The translations under genes were made by a program, and so were the position numbers. Positions 8,661 to 17,758 of a stretch of 64,000 nt of DNA are shown in pieces. Every line of letters begins with the position of its first letter. The first letter of the stretch is position 1. The DNA is from Planotetraspora sp. A-T 1434 (GTDB lineage Bacteria; Actinomycetota; Actinomycetes; Streptosporangiales; Streptosporangiaceae): NCBI RefSeq assembly GCF_025420585.1, contig NZ_JAOEGB010000003.1:248001-312000 (forward strand), in the 5' to 3' direction. Under the pieces are notes generated by a model. It made no database searches and was not told the DNA's origin. It saw only the letters and a program-made list of their open reading frames with translations.

Positions 8661-8692
8661 AGAAGGGGACAGGGAAGATCCTGTCCCCTTCT
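8661..8692 (-). terminator. Strong hairpin terminator of the sulfatase gene
   Basis: AGAAGGGGACAGG (8661-8673) pairs perfectly with CCTGTCCCCTTCT (8680-8692) around a six-base loop, 20 bases past the sulfatase stop. There is no T-tract, as is common in actinomycetes. Confidence 0.7.
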
Positions 8693-8712
8693 GGCAACCG
8701 GCGCGGGGCCCG

Positions 8713-10284
8713 CTACTGCGGCGGGTTCTCCTCCGCGTCACGCAATGCCTGGCCGGAGGCGTTCTTCAGGTTGGCCACCCAGGCGTCGAGCCGCTGCCTG
8801 AGCGTCTGGCTGGCACTGCTGTAGGAGTTGTCGAGTTGGTAGGGGTCCACGGACAGGTCGTACAGCTCATGCTCGCCCGTGTCGTAGGCGACGTAGTTCA
8901 ACGGACCGTGCGTGCCGAGCGTGTTGGGCTTGGCTCGCAGGCCGACGTAGACGGGGGCTCCCCCGGTAGCCAGCGCCTGCGCATCACCGGGATCCTGCGG
9001 TTCCAACAGGTTGTTCTGAGTATTGGTGTTGAGAGTGCTGGGCCCGGCGTGCTCGTTCAGGAAGGCCAGACGCCACCGCGACGGCGTGACCCCCTTGAGG
9101 AACGGTACGAGTGACCGGCCGTCGACGAAGCTGGGCGGTGTCACCCCGGCGAGTTCGGCGAAGGTGGGCGCTAGGTCGACATTGAGGGTGAAGGAGTTGA
9201 CAACCGCTCCGGCGGGAACGCCGGGCCCTCGGATGACCAGCGGGATATTGAGGTCTTCCTCGTAGGCAGTGTTCTTGCCGGAGTTCAGCCGGTGCTGTCC
9301 CTGGTGGAAACCGTTGTCGGAGGTGAAGACGATGTAGGTGTTGTCGAGCACGCCCTGCGCCCGCAGGGTGTCGATGGTGTCCTGGACAAGGTCAGTGACC
9401 GATCGAAGTGACTCCCTGCGCTTCTCGTACAGGGCGTCGATGTTGTCTATCTGGGTCTGTGTGAGCTTGGCCTTGTTCCGTATCCAGGCTGGCTTGTCGC
9501 TCACGTCGTCTTCGTTGAACGACGGAGTCCGTGGAGCCTTGGCGCCGGCGTAGATGCCGTCGTAGCGGGGCGGCGGGGTCGCCGGGCCGTGGGGAATGTA
9601 AGGAGCGACGTAGGTGAAGAAGGGCTTGTTCGGGTAGTTGGTGGTGGTGTTCTTGATGAAGGTGGTTAACTTGCGCGAGATCACGTCGACCCCGTAGTCC
9701 GACGGTGCGCTGCCGTAATGAACGGTCGTGCCGTTGTCGTTGACGTCGTAGTTGTACTCGGAGTAGGGGCTTCCGCCGTTGGGGCTGAACCAACGGGTCC
9801 ATCCGGGTGGGATATAGGTGCTGCTCGGCGCCCCGTTGGGATAGCCGTTCAGGTACTTGCCGAAGAACCCCGTCCGGTACCCGGCGCTCTGGAGCCACGT
9901 CGCGATCGTCGAATTCTCCAGCCCCTTGTTGTACACGGACTGGAATCCACCGCCGCTGGCGGCATCGTTCGTAAAGATCCCCGTGTTGTGGGCGAACTGC
10001 CCGCGCAGCGTCGACGTTCGCGAGGGGCAGCAGAGGGAAAGTTCGACGAACTGCTTGTTGAATTTGGTCCCCTGGCTGGTCAGGAGCGTCTGGAGCCCGG
10101 CGTCCTTACCGAAGACGTCTTCGTCGAGATCGTCGGTCAGAATGAAGACGATGTTGGGTTGCGTCGTCGCCGCCAACGCCAGCGAACCCTCGAATCTCAG
10201 ACCCGCGTAGACGGCGCCCGCGAGCAGGATGAGCAGGGTCAACGAGAGCGTCAATCTCCGACGATGTGCCGTGTACGATTTCAC
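8713..10284 (-). CDS. Secreted or membrane-anchored sulfatase
   Basis: This 523-residue type I sulfatase hydrolyses sulfate esters. An N-terminal hydrophobic segment (about residues 11-30, LTLSLTLLILLAGAVYAGL) is a signal peptide or anchor. PNIVFILTDDLDED gives the paired metal-binding aspartates. LCCPSRTSTLRGQ is the CxPSR motif whose cysteine becomes formylglycine. FFGKYLNGYP and the TSDNGFHQGQH segment complete the active site. The architecture resembles actinobacterial arylsulfatases and N-acetylglucosamine-6-sulfatase-like enzymes. The formylglycine-generating enzyme is not in the window. The gene is monocistronic and ends at a strong hairpin. Together with the polysaccharide lyase at 44.8-47.2 kb it suggests use of sulfated polysaccharides, which is inference. 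Confidence 0.9.
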   Translation of the reverse strand: MKSYTAHRRRLTLSLTLLILLAGAVYAGLRFEGSLALAATTQPNIVFILTDDLDEDVFGKDAGLQTLLTSQGTKFNKQFVELSLCCPSRTSTLRGQFAHNTGIFTNDAASGGGFQSVYNKGLENSTIATWLQSAGYRTGFFGKYLNGYPNGAPSSTYIPPGWTRWFSPNGGSPYSEYNYDVNDNGTTVHYGSAPSDYGVDVISRKLTTFIKNTTTNYPNKPFFTYVAPYIPHGPATPPPRYDGIYAGAKAPRTPSFNEDDVSDKPAWIRNKAKLTQTQIDNIDALYEKRRESLRSVTDLVQDTIDTLRAQGVLDNTYIVFTSDNGFHQGQHRLNSGKNTAYEEDLNIPLVIRGPGVPAGAVVNSFTLNVDLAPTFAELAGVTPPSFVDGRSLVPFLKGVTPSRWRLAFLNEHAGPSTLNTNTQNNLLEPQDPGDAQALATGGAPVYVGLRAKPNTLGTHGPLNYVAYDTGEHELYDLSVDPYQLDNSYSSASQTLRQRLDAWVANLKNASGQALRDAEENPPQ

Positions 10285-10902
10285 ACCTGCGCCCTTTCTT
10301 CCTGTGCTTTCAGATTTATTGCCGTGTGTCCTCGCAGTTGTCTCGGCGCATCACCCCCTTGCCGGGTATAGGCAACCGCCGGATTCGTCACCCCTGGTGG
10401 TGGTCTTCACAGTGCTCACCCCGGAAACAGACACCCCCGATGCCCGCCGATGCGGCAGACATCGCGAGACAGGGATACGGTGGCGGCGCACGCGGCCGTA
10501 TAGCACGCGGGATGGGCCCATCCAGGACGGCACGCCGGCCGCATGCAGGGCATGCGCCGCGGCTGGTGACGCCTGGGCTGGATGAGGGTTGGAGAGTGTC
10601 AGCGGGCGGATGCCGGGCGACACAGGGCACTGCTCACCCGTGCCAGATCGATGTGCCGCCGCACGATGGCGTGGAACTCGAATCCACAGCGGGCGCACGG
10701 CGTCATGGGTCTATCGAACTCATAAAATCCCTATAAGTCAAGTAGGGATTGAATTCGGCATATATGGGTGCCATGTTGCTGCCGTGGCTTGTCTGTCGGG
10801 CTTTCCCCGGGTGACAGGCGGCCGGCCAGATGGGGGCTGCCGGCCTTGGCGGCGCGCGCGGTCGGCTTGCGGGTTCCAACCGAGCGGGTTTGATTTCATG
10901 GC
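10285..10902. promoter_or_regulatory. Long intergenic region with a TCCCTA inverted repeat
   Basis: No gene is supported here. AATCCCTA (10726-10733) and TAGGGATT (10743-10750) form a perfect 8-base inverted repeat with a 9-base centre, in an AT-rich patch 150 bases upstream of the MFS gene. It could be an operator for that gene. Confidence 0.35.
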
Positions 10903-12177
10903 ATGCCCACTCGGTTGAGGAAGCTCATTCGTCCGGATCGTCTCGCAGGTGATTCCCTGGCGCGAAATCGCGAGTTCCGCCTGCTGTGGCTCAGCTTCAT
11001 GATGTCGGTGGCGGCCGACCAGATCTTCCCGGTCGCGGTTACCATCGCGGCGCTCAACGCGGGCGGCACCGCCTCGACCGTTGGCGCGATCTTCACCGGC
11101 CGGTGGGTCGCGTTGCTCGTGTTCGCGCTGGCCGGCGGGCTGTGGGCGGACCGGTTGCCGCGCCGTACGGTCATGGTCGCCTCTCTTGGCTTCCAGTGCT
11201 GCGTGGTCGCCATAGGGCTGCGCGGGGGCGCCCCCGCGTGGCTTCTCGCGGTCCTGGTCTTCCTCGTCGGAGCGGCGGAGGCGTTCCACCGGCCGGCGTA
11301 CCAGGCGTGCCTGGCGTCGGTCCTCACACCGGCCCAGCGCCCGGCGGCGGCGGCGATGGTGGTGGTCTCCTGGCGGCTCGGCGCCATCATCGGGCCCGGT
11401 CTGGGCGCGTACGTGGTGACGGTCTGGTCTCCCCGGGTGGGCTTTCTCGCCGTGCTGACGGCCTATCTGCTCGGACTCGTCCTTCTCCTGCCGTTGCGCG
11501 AGCCCGCCGTCACCTCGGGGCGGCGTGCCCCGGCTCTACGAGAGATCGCGGACGGCCTTTCCGAGGTCTCACGACGACCGTGGGTCATGGGAGGCATCGT
11601 CGCCATCGCGCTTCAGCAGATGCTCACGATCGCGCCGGCGCAGGTCCTGCTGCCTCTCGTCTCCCGCGACGTTTTCGGCGGCGATGCCGTGTACGGAACC
11701 GCTCTCGCCCTGCTCTCGTTCGGCGGCCTGGCGGGCGGATTGATCGGCATGAGGTGGAAACCCGGCCGGCCCGGCCTGGCCGCGATCATCGGTGTCGCGC
11801 TGTACGGCGCCGTGCCGCTCACGCTCACCTGGCCGGTGTCGCCGGCATCGCTGTACGCGTGCTACATCGTCGCGGGTTTGGGGCTGGAGATCTACGGCGT
11901 GCAGTGGTTGGTGAACCTCCAGCGGGAGATCCCCCCGGACCGCCTCGCCCGCGTCACTTCCGTCGACTGGCTGGCCTCCTCGATCACGACACCCATCGGC
12001 CTCACGCTGGCCGGCCCGGTCAGCGCGGCGATCGGCCGGTCGACGCTGCTGGCGATCAGCGCGATCGTCGGGTTCGCCGTGCCGCTCGCCACCCTCTTTC
12101 TCCGTGGAATGCCGCGATTCCACAGCGATATGACCCCGGCCGACGCGGAGGCCACGCCTTCCCTCAGAACGCCGTAA
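10903..12177 (+). CDS. MFS exporter next to a peptide-modification locus
   Basis: This 424-residue protein is a major facilitator with about twelve membrane segments and the MFS loop motif GGLWADRLPRR between segments 2 and 3. It resembles the DHA3/enterobactin-exporter branch of proton-driven efflux proteins. It reads in the same direction as, and lies 165 bases upstream of, the peptide, E1-like and M50 genes. In the microcin C system an MFS protein (MccC) exports the product and protects the producer, so an exporter and immunity role is inferred here. An ATG start with the N-terminal LIRPDRLAGDSLARNREFRL helix is typical of the family. Confidence 0.85.
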   Translation: MPTRLRKLIRPDRLAGDSLARNREFRLLWLSFMMSVAADQIFPVAVTIAALNAGGTASTVGAIFTGRWVALLVFALAGGLWADRLPRRTVMVASLGFQCCVVAIGLRGGAPAWLLAVLVFLVGAAEAFHRPAYQACLASVLTPAQRPAAAAMVVVSWRLGAIIGPGLGAYVVTVWSPRVGFLAVLTAYLLGLVLLLPLREPAVTSGRRAPALREIADGLSEVSRRPWVMGGIVAIALQQMLTIAPAQVLLPLVSRDVFGGDAVYGTALALLSFGGLAGGLIGMRWKPGRPGLAAIIGVALYGAVPLTLTWPVSPASLYACYIVAGLGLEIYGVQWLVNLQREIPPDRLARVTSVDWLASSITTPIGLTLAGPVSAAIGRSTLLAISAIVGFAVPLATLFLRGMPRFHSDMTPADAEATPSLRTP

Positions 12178-12289
12178 CCGCTGCGGAGTCGCGGTGAGCC
12201 CGGAATTCGTTCCTGAACTCAAGGCGAATAAGATCTTTCGCTTTTGTTGTGAGCAACTTATTCTGATGAACGGTCAGACGGCCGTCGAT

Positions 12290-12313
12290 CAAGTCAGCAA
12301 GTCAGCAAGTCAA
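12290..12313 (+). repeat. Three tandem 8-base repeats upstream of the peptide gene
   Basis: CAAGTCAG, CAAGTCAG and CAAGTCAA follow one another without spacing, ending 29 bases before the peptide start codon. They lie where an activator or repressor could bind, or they form part of the leader. Confidence 0.6.
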
Positions 12314-12342
12314 CCGAGCGTGTCGACGAGAAGAGGAAACTC

Positions 12343-12477
12343 GTGAGCGATCTCAGGGACTTCGACGAGAACAAGGCCGCGGAAGAGCCCGGCTCCGCTC
12401 AGACGGTCAAGATCGAGATCCGCAGGCTGGACCGGCTCGAAACCACCGAGCGCCTCAGCAACTCCACCGGGGCCTAA
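12343..12477 (+). CDS. Candidate RiPP precursor peptide, 44 residues
   Basis: A GTG preceded by AAGAGGA opens a 44-codon frame. The first 20 residues are acidic and disordered (VSDLRDFDENKAAEEPGSAQ). They are followed by an amphipathic strand or helix, KIEIRRLDRLETTERL, and a short polar tail SNSTGA. The strand-like KIEIRRLDRLE is what a PqqD/RRE-type leader-binding domain would clamp. The Ser/Thr/Asn tail is a plausible core. There is no Cys. The gene is followed by a hairpin and then by an E1-like enzyme and a PqqD-M50 protease, both of which carry likely leader-recognition domains. The chemical modification is unknown. It could also be a peptide substrate for the membrane protease rather than an antibiotic. 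It is too short for routine gene callers. Confidence 0.65.
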   Translation: MSDLRDFDENKAAEEPGSAQTVKIEIRRLDRLETTERLSNSTGA

Positions 12478-12491
12478 CCAGGACCGCACAA

Positions 12492-12536
12492 GCGGAGCCG
12501 CGACCGGACCCTTCTGGTGCCCGATCGCGGCTCCGC
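12492..12536 (+). terminator. Attenuator-like hairpin between peptide and enzymes
   Basis: GCGGAGCCGCGA (12492-12503) pairs perfectly with TCGCGGCTCCGC (12525-12536) around a 21-base loop, 15 bases after the peptide stop. Such a partial terminator would make much more peptide mRNA than enzyme mRNA, as in many RiPP operons. Confidence 0.6.
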
Positions 12537-12668
12537 GCCCTTCCGCGCTTTCCGCTCTTTCTTGCTTCCACGCCGTGCGATTCGGCCTTGGCCGCGTCGC
12601 GAATCGGCGTGGGCAGGCGGATTGGCGGTGGGGTTCGAAATCGGGGATCCATATGCGGGGAGGTCTGA

Positions 12669-13778
12669 TTGCGGCTGCCGAAAGTAAAGGCCGAGCACGC
12701 GCCCTATTGTCTTGACGGCGGCCGCATTCGCATCGGCGGCGACATCTACGGGCTGGCGCACGAGATCGGAGACCCGCACGGCTGGGTGTGGACGGCTCTT
12801 GAGGCGATGAACGGCACGCGGACGTGCGACGACATCACCGCGCTGCTGCTGTCGGATTTCCCGGAACTGACCCGGCACAACGCGGACGCGATAGTCGCCC
12901 AGCTCCTCGACTCCGGCCACATCGAAGACGCGGGAACGGCGAGCGCGCCCGAGCTCAGCCCGCGCGAGCGCGACCGGTACAGCCGCGGACAGGCCTTTTT
13001 CCGCTGGGCAGACCTCACTCCCCGGGAGCACGGCTGGGACGCTCAGCTGAGACTGCGCGAATCGCGGGTCCTGGTGGTCGGCGTCGGCGGCGTCGGCGCC
13101 TTCACCGCCCAGGCTCTGGCGGCATCCGGGGTGGGATTCCTGCACCTCGTCGACGACGACCGGGTTGAGCTCGCCAATCTCAACCGGCAGCTCATCTTCA
13201 CCGAGGCCGACATAGGCCGCCGCAAAGTCGACGTAGCCGTCGAGCGGCTCAGAATGCTGAACTCCGATATCCAGGTCTCGGGCGCCGTTTTCCGCGTCGG
13301 AAGCGAGCGGGATCTGGCGAATCTGCTGCCGGGATTCGACGTGATGGCCCTGTGCGCCGACGAACCCAGGGGAGACGACGGCATCAGGGTGTGGGCCGGC
13401 CGGGCCTGTTTCGCCGCCGGGATTCCGTGGGTGGGCGGCGGCTACAGCGGTCCGCTCGTCACCACGGGCGTCTTCGTGCCAGGCCGCGGAGCCTGTTACG
13501 AATGCATGCAGCGAATCGAGGACCGGAGGCGGAAACGGACCGGAGATCGCTCTCCCGGGGTCCCGGACCGTCCCATCAACCTTGGTGGCCCCGGGGTGAT
13601 CGCCACATCGGCGGGCATGTGCGGCCATCTCGTCGCCCATGGAGTCATCCGGCTCATCACCCAAGTCCCGCCGGTCACAGCCTGTTTCATCCACGGCGCC
13701 AATCTGATCGCCCCGGAGCAGCCGATCTTCGGCGAATTCCCGGAAGGCGAGGCGGGGTGCGCCGTATGCACCCGCTGA
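12669..13778 (+). CDS. E1-like (ThiF/MoeB/MccB) adenylating enzyme with N-terminal winged-helix clamp
   Basis: This 369-residue enzyme should activate a carboxyl group as an adenylate, most likely the C-terminus of the upstream peptide. Residues 1-95 form a PqqD/RRE-like winged helix (RTCDDITALLLSDFP, AIVAQLLDSGHIED). The Rossmann adenylation domain has GVGGVGAF at about 138-145, DDDRVELANLNRQ at about 163-173 and DIGRRKVDVA near 185, giving the nucleotide-binding Asp, Arg and Lys of active E1 proteins. Two zinc pairs, CYEC (276-279) and CAVC (364-367), hold the C-terminal part. The TTG start has a strong GGGGAGG five bases upstream. It overlaps the next gene by 13 bases. MccB of microcin C has the same clamp-plus-E1 layout. 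Loss of activity, as in Ocin-ThiF partners, seems unlikely given the intact motifs. Confidence 0.85.
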   Translation: MRLPKVKAEHAPYCLDGGRIRIGGDIYGLAHEIGDPHGWVWTALEAMNGTRTCDDITALLLSDFPELTRHNADAIVAQLLDSGHIEDAGTASAPELSPRERDRYSRGQAFFRWADLTPREHGWDAQLRLRESRVLVVGVGGVGAFTAQALAASGVGFLHLVDDDRVELANLNRQLIFTEADIGRRKVDVAVERLRMLNSDIQVSGAVFRVGSERDLANLLPGFDVMALCADEPRGDDGIRVWAGRACFAAGIPWVGGGYSGPLVTTGVFVPGRGACYECMQRIEDRRRKRTGDRSPGVPDRPINLGGPGVIATSAGMCGHLVAHGVIRLITQVPPVTACFIHGANLIAPEQPIFGEFPEGEAGCAVCTR

Positions 13779-15004
13779 CCGGGACGTCACTCGTACGGTT
13801 GCACCCGCTGAAGATGCGCCGCGACAGCTCCGGCTGGATCATCGGACGGGTCGAGACCGGCACATTCGCCTCGTTCCCGGATGTCGGGAGGAGGGTCATC
13901 GACCTGCTGGCCCAGGGCCGGACGATCGGCGACGTCGCGGCACGCGTCAATGCCGAAACCGGCGCGAACGTGGACGTGGCCGACTTCACGACGGCACTGG
14001 GCGACCTGGGATTCGTGGCGGGGATAGACGGCCGGCCGCTGGCGGACACCGGGCGCAAAAGACCCTCCCTTCCCTGGCTGAAACCGCGCCACGTCCGATG
14101 GATGCTGCATCCCGCGGTCCACGCCGGGTTGGTGGTCCTGGTTCTCTCCGGCCTCGCCGTACTGGCCGGCAGGCCGGAGATCATGCCGAGTCCGGGCATG
14201 ATGGCCTGGAGCGAGTTCGGCACCGTCTCCCTACTGACCCAGGTCGCCATCACATGGTCGCTGGTCCTGCTGCACGAGCTCGCCCACCTGGGTACGGCTC
14301 GGGCCGCCGGAGTGCCCGGGCGGATCACCCTGGGATCACGCCTGCAGTTCCTCGTGGTGCAGACCGACGTGTCGGGGGTCTGGGGCGAGGAGAAACGCGT
14401 CCGGATGAGCGCCTATCTCGCCGGCATGGCGCTGGACGCGGCCATCATGGCGGCCGGATTCCTCATGCTCGCCGTCGTGCCGCCGCGAGGAGGCCTCCAC
14501 ACCACCCTCTCAATCGTCGTGCTGACGCAGATCGACGGGTTGAGCTTCCAGTGCCTCGTCTTCATGCGTACCGACCTCTACTTCGTCGCCCAGGACCTCG
14601 CCGGATGCCGCAACCTCTACGGCGACGGCGTGGCGTACGCGCGATTCCTGATCGGCCGTCTGGCGAACAGGGGCGGCGCGAACCCACTCGCACATTTCCC
14701 ACCGCGTGAGCGCTCCGCGGTGCGCCTGTACGCGGTGCTGCTCGTGCTGGGTACGGCGGCGTGCCTGGCCGTGGTGGCGACGCTCATGATCCCGGCCCTT
14801 GCCGCCATCGCGGTGCCCGCGGTCCGTACCCTCGTGAACGGCGGCGATGGGCCGGCCGTCGCCGATGCCGTCGCAGTCGTCGCGGTGCTGGCCGGTGTTC
14901 AGGGACTCTGGGCCCGGACATGGTGGCGAAAGCACGGCCCAAGGGTGAAGCGCCTGCTCTCGTCGGCCGCCGCCGTACTGGTGTCTCTCCGGCCCGGCAG
15001 ATAG
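13766..15004 (+). CDS. PqqD-domain/M50 site-2-type metalloprotease fusion
   Basis: This 412-residue membrane protein starts with a PqqD-like domain (about residues 5-90: FPDVGRRVIDLLAQGRTIGD, then FTTALGDLGFVAG), which in RiPP pathways binds leader peptides. Membrane segments follow (HAGLVVLVLSGLAVLAG and others). The zinc motif HELAH is at about 169-173, and MRTDLYFVAQDL near 267-278 supplies the distal Asp in the manner of peptide-zinc metalloproteases of the YydH/M50 kind. Four further hydrophobic segments complete the C-terminus. It probably cuts the modified peptide within or near the membrane and releases it for the MFS exporter. The start lies inside the 3' end of the E1-like gene, so the two are translationally coupled. 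Confidence 0.8.
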   Translation: MHPLTGTSLVRLHPLKMRRDSSGWIIGRVETGTFASFPDVGRRVIDLLAQGRTIGDVAARVNAETGANVDVADFTTALGDLGFVAGIDGRPLADTGRKRPSLPWLKPRHVRWMLHPAVHAGLVVLVLSGLAVLAGRPEIMPSPGMMAWSEFGTVSLLTQVAITWSLVLLHELAHLGTARAAGVPGRITLGSRLQFLVVQTDVSGVWGEEKRVRMSAYLAGMALDAAIMAAGFLMLAVVPPRGGLHTTLSIVVLTQIDGLSFQCLVFMRTDLYFVAQDLAGCRNLYGDGVAYARFLIGRLANRGGANPLAHFPPRERSAVRLYAVLLVLGTAACLAVVATLMIPALAAIAVPAVRTLVNGGDGPAVADAVAVVAVLAGVQGLWARTWWRKHGPRVKRLLSSAAAVLVSLRPGR

Positions 15005-15114
15005 CGGGAGAGCGGGAGATCCGGCTCACATCCGATGAATCTTGCTATTGACCACCGATATGAGCCGCAGGTGCCCTGAAACCCGGCGGGCGAGGCTGTC
15101 GAACAGGTCCGCGA

Positions 15115-15282
15115 TCAGCCACGGAACAGCAGGACAACCGCACCCGCCAGCACGCCGAGGGCCACTGAGGCGATGCCGTAGCCCACTCGGTGCGCCCGCA
15201 CACCGGGCAGGTAGCGGTCCAGTGCGAGACGGCCAGGCCCCGTGAGGGCCAGTGCCGCAGCTGCCCATGAGGCGGACCGGCC
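15115..15282 (-). pseudogene. C-terminal remnant of a DoxX-like membrane protein
   Basis: The leftward frame up to the TGA at 15115-15117 reads ALALTGPGRLALDRYLPGV and then a membrane segment VGYGIASVALGVLAGAVVLL. This is the characteristic end of DoxX/DoxD proteins. Immediately upstream is the stop of the DUF1801 gene, so no start or N-terminal half exists. It is best read as a truncated gene. Confidence 0.5.
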
Positions 15283-15759
15283 TCAGCTCACCGCCCGCTT
15301 GATGAGTGCGCCGATCCGCGCCTCATCGTCGGCGCTCAACTCGGTCAGGGCATAGGCGGCCGGCCACATGGTGCCTTCGTCGAGCTTCGCCTGGTCGCTG
15401 AAGCCGAGCGTGGCGTACCTCGTCTTGAACTTCTGCGCGCTCTGGAAGAAGCAGACGACCTTGCCGTCCTTGGCATACGCGGGCATGCCGTACCAGAGCC
15501 TCGGCGAGAGGACCGGCGCGCTGGACTTGACGATGGCATGGATGCGCTCGGCGAGAACGCGGTCCGCTTCCGGCATCTCGGCGATCTTCGCACGCACCTC
15601 GCTGTCCCCGTCCGCCTTGGCCGCGCTGGAGCCGCGGCGCGCGGACGCCTTCAGCTCCTTGGCGCGCTCCTTCATCGCGCCCCGTTCCTCGTCCGTGAAT
15701 CCGTCGTACTTCTTGTCGGCCGCGCTGGTGCTCTTGGTGGACGTGTGCGTGTTCTTCAT
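15283..15759 (-). CDS. DUF1801 (YdhG-like) domain protein
   Basis: This 158-residue protein has a lysine- and alanine-rich N-terminus (residues 1-60) and a DUF1801 domain (about 60-155: [50 protein letters not shown]). DUF1801 is an SRPBCC-independent fold related to bacterial frataxin-like iron chaperones such as YdhG. Its molecular function is uncertain, and some members are linked to iron binding or stress. The ATG has GAGGAAA upstream. It lies just ahead of a VOC/AraC pair on the same strand. Confidence 0.8.
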   Translation of the reverse strand: MKNTHTSTKSTSAADKKYDGFTDEERGAMKERAKELKASARRGSSAAKADGDSEVRAKIAEMPEADRVLAERIHAIVKSSAPVLSPRLWYGMPAYAKDGKVVCFFQSAQKFKTRYATLGFSDQAKLDEGTMWPAAYALTELSADDEARIGALIKRAVS

Positions 15760-15784
15760 TGCGGGTTTCCTCTGTGGTGACAGG

Positions 15785-16408
15785 TCAGAGTGCGGGTGTC
15801 AGCATTGTGGTCTCCCAGGCGAATCCGTCCGGGTCGGTGAAAGACCCGGCGTCGCCGCCGAGCACGAGCCGGTGCGATCCAGTGCCGTCGACGGGGACGC
15901 CGACGTCCTTGGCAAGGGCACGGCGCCCGTACAACGCCAGTTTGACGGGACTCGACGGAGTTGCGAACTCGACGTACTTTCGCCCGAAGCTCTTCGCCAC
16001 GGTGAGACCGCGGTCGACGTAGAACCGCTTGCTCGCGGCCACGTCCGCGACTCCCAGCAGGAGCACGATCTCGTCGATCTGCCGGGTGGCCGGGCCGGTG
16101 TCCTTCCTCGCGGACGTTGCGACCTTCCAGATCGTCCCGTCCGGTGCCTGTATGACGCCGCCGTAGCCCCAGAACGACTTCGCGGCAGGCTTCAACGGCG
16201 TGGCACCGACGTCGAGGGCGGCGCCGATGAAGCCGTTGACGGTGGCCGGCTGGGACACCGTGAGCGACAGCGTGAACCCACGGAAGCCGGTCGTCGGCGC
16301 CTCCGAGGCCCGCAGGCGCACCTGAGTGCCCAGACCGAAGGCGGTGTAGAAGCGGTTGGCGGCCGTGGGATCGGCCACCTCGAGGGTGACGGATTCGATG
16401 AAAGTCAT
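15785..16408 (-). CDS. Two-domain VOC (glyoxalase-like) protein
   Basis: This 207-residue protein contains two vicinal-oxygen-chelate repeats. The first is at residues 1-105 ([20 protein letters not shown], then [14 protein letters not shown]) and the second at 115-207 ([30 protein letters not shown]). Such proteins act as glyoxalase, dioxygenase or antibiotic-binding proteins. The metal-binding residues are not obvious enough to assign chemistry. The ATG lies five bases after the stop of the AraC gene, so the two are co-transcribed. This AraC-tail/VOC junction recurs at 17.5 and 21.9 kb. Confidence 0.8.
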   Translation of the reverse strand: MTFIESVTLEVADPTAANRFYTAFGLGTQVRLRASEAPTTGFRGFTLSLTVSQPATVNGFIGAALDVGATPLKPAAKSFWGYGGVIQAPDGTIWKVATSARKDTGPATRQIDEIVLLLGVADVAASKRFYVDRGLTVAKSFGRKYVEFATPSSPVKLALYGRRALAKDVGVPVDGTGSHRLVLGGDAGSFTDPDGFAWETTMLTPAL

Positions 16409-16413
16409 AGCGG

Positions 16414-16896
<483 letters not shown>

Positions 16897-17115
16897 CGGT
16901 GTCCGCGAGCACCTGGGTTACCTGGTGCGGTGGGCGGCGAGGTACTCGCCAGGTGGAGTGGACGGCGGCGGGTCGCCCCGCGGTGGCCGACACGGTCAGG
17001 GCCTTCGCGAAGTTGAGGCCGCGCGGGGGTGCGTCGAGGACCGAGTCCCGGACGCACTGGCCGCCGCGTTCTCTGCGGGAGCCATCATGGCCGGCCGGAT
17101 CGATTACTGAACGGC

Positions 17116-17526
17116 TCAGCGAAGCTCCTGGATGCGGACCAGGTTGCCCGCGGGGTCGCGGAAGGCGCAGTCGCGGATGCCGTACGGCTGCTCGGTCGGC
17201 TCCTGAACGACTTCGGCGTCGCCTGCCTGCAGCTTCTCGAAGGTGCCGTTGAGGTCCCGGGTGGCCAGCAGGATCCAGCCGTAGGTGCCCTTGGCCATCA
17301 TCTCGACGATGGTGCGGCGCTCGTCCTCGGTGATGCCGGGGTCGGCGGCCGGCGGCGCCAGGAGGATGGACGTGCCGGGCTGGTCGACGGGGCCGACCGT
17401 GATCCAGCGCATCTTGCCGTGCCCGACGTCGCTGCGGACCTCGAAACCGAGGGTGTCGCGGTAGAAGGCCAGGGAGGCGTCCGGGTCGTCATGCGGGAGG
17501 ACGCTCGTGTGAATGGTGATGTCCAT
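17116..17526 (-). CDS. Single-domain VOC protein
   Basis: This 136-residue VOC protein has SVLPHDDPDASLAFYRDTLG at the N-terminus and a C-terminal segment YGIRDCAFRDPAGNLVRI. This pattern is common in uncharacterised bleomycin-resistance-like proteins. The ATG at 17526 lies five bases past a remnant of an AraC gene, the same spacing as in the intact pair at 16.4 kb. A broken copy is found at 21.7-21.9 kb. The substrate or ligand is unknown. Confidence 0.82.
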   Translation of the reverse strand: MDITIHTSVLPHDDPDASLAFYRDTLGFEVRSDVGHGKMRWITVGPVDQPGTSILLAPPAADPGITEDERRTIVEMMAKGTYGWILLATRDLNGTFEKLQAGDAEVVQEPTEQPYGIRDCAFRDPAGNLVRIQELR

Positions 17527-17531
17527 GGCCC

Positions 17532-17600
17532 TCACGTTAGCTGCGGCGCGGTGACCTGCGCTTCTCCATTCCTGATCGGGCGCTGCTGGTAGCAAGGAGT
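17532..17600 (-). pseudogene. Remnant of the 3' end of an AraC gene (copy 2)
   Basis: Only the last codons remain (RPIRNGEAQVTAPQLT), matching the tail of the intact AraC gene at 16414. The DNA around CTGCGGC-GGTGAC-CGCTTCT-TTCCTGA is shared with the other two copies. The stop-to-VOC distance is again five bases. Confidence 0.55.
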
Positions 17601-17758
17601 GCGTCCTTCGGGGCGGCTCGTGACCGCCGGGGGGGAATGTGAAGAACGTAGCGCCCGTTTATCTTGCGAACAAGCTAAGCGAGTAGGAGACAATAGCCTC
17701 CATGGGAGCGACAATGTCTCCCGAGTGACAACTGACGACCAAGGAAGGGGAAGGAACC

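Noticed and set aside
12287-12313. The 8-base repeats as a short CRISPR-like array
   Set aside because: The units are contiguous with no spacers, so this is a simple tandem repeat.
16925-17110. A 61-codon plus-strand frame ending in FSAGAIMAGRIDY
   Set aside because: It may be the end of a lost gene, but there is no family match I can name and no ribosome site.
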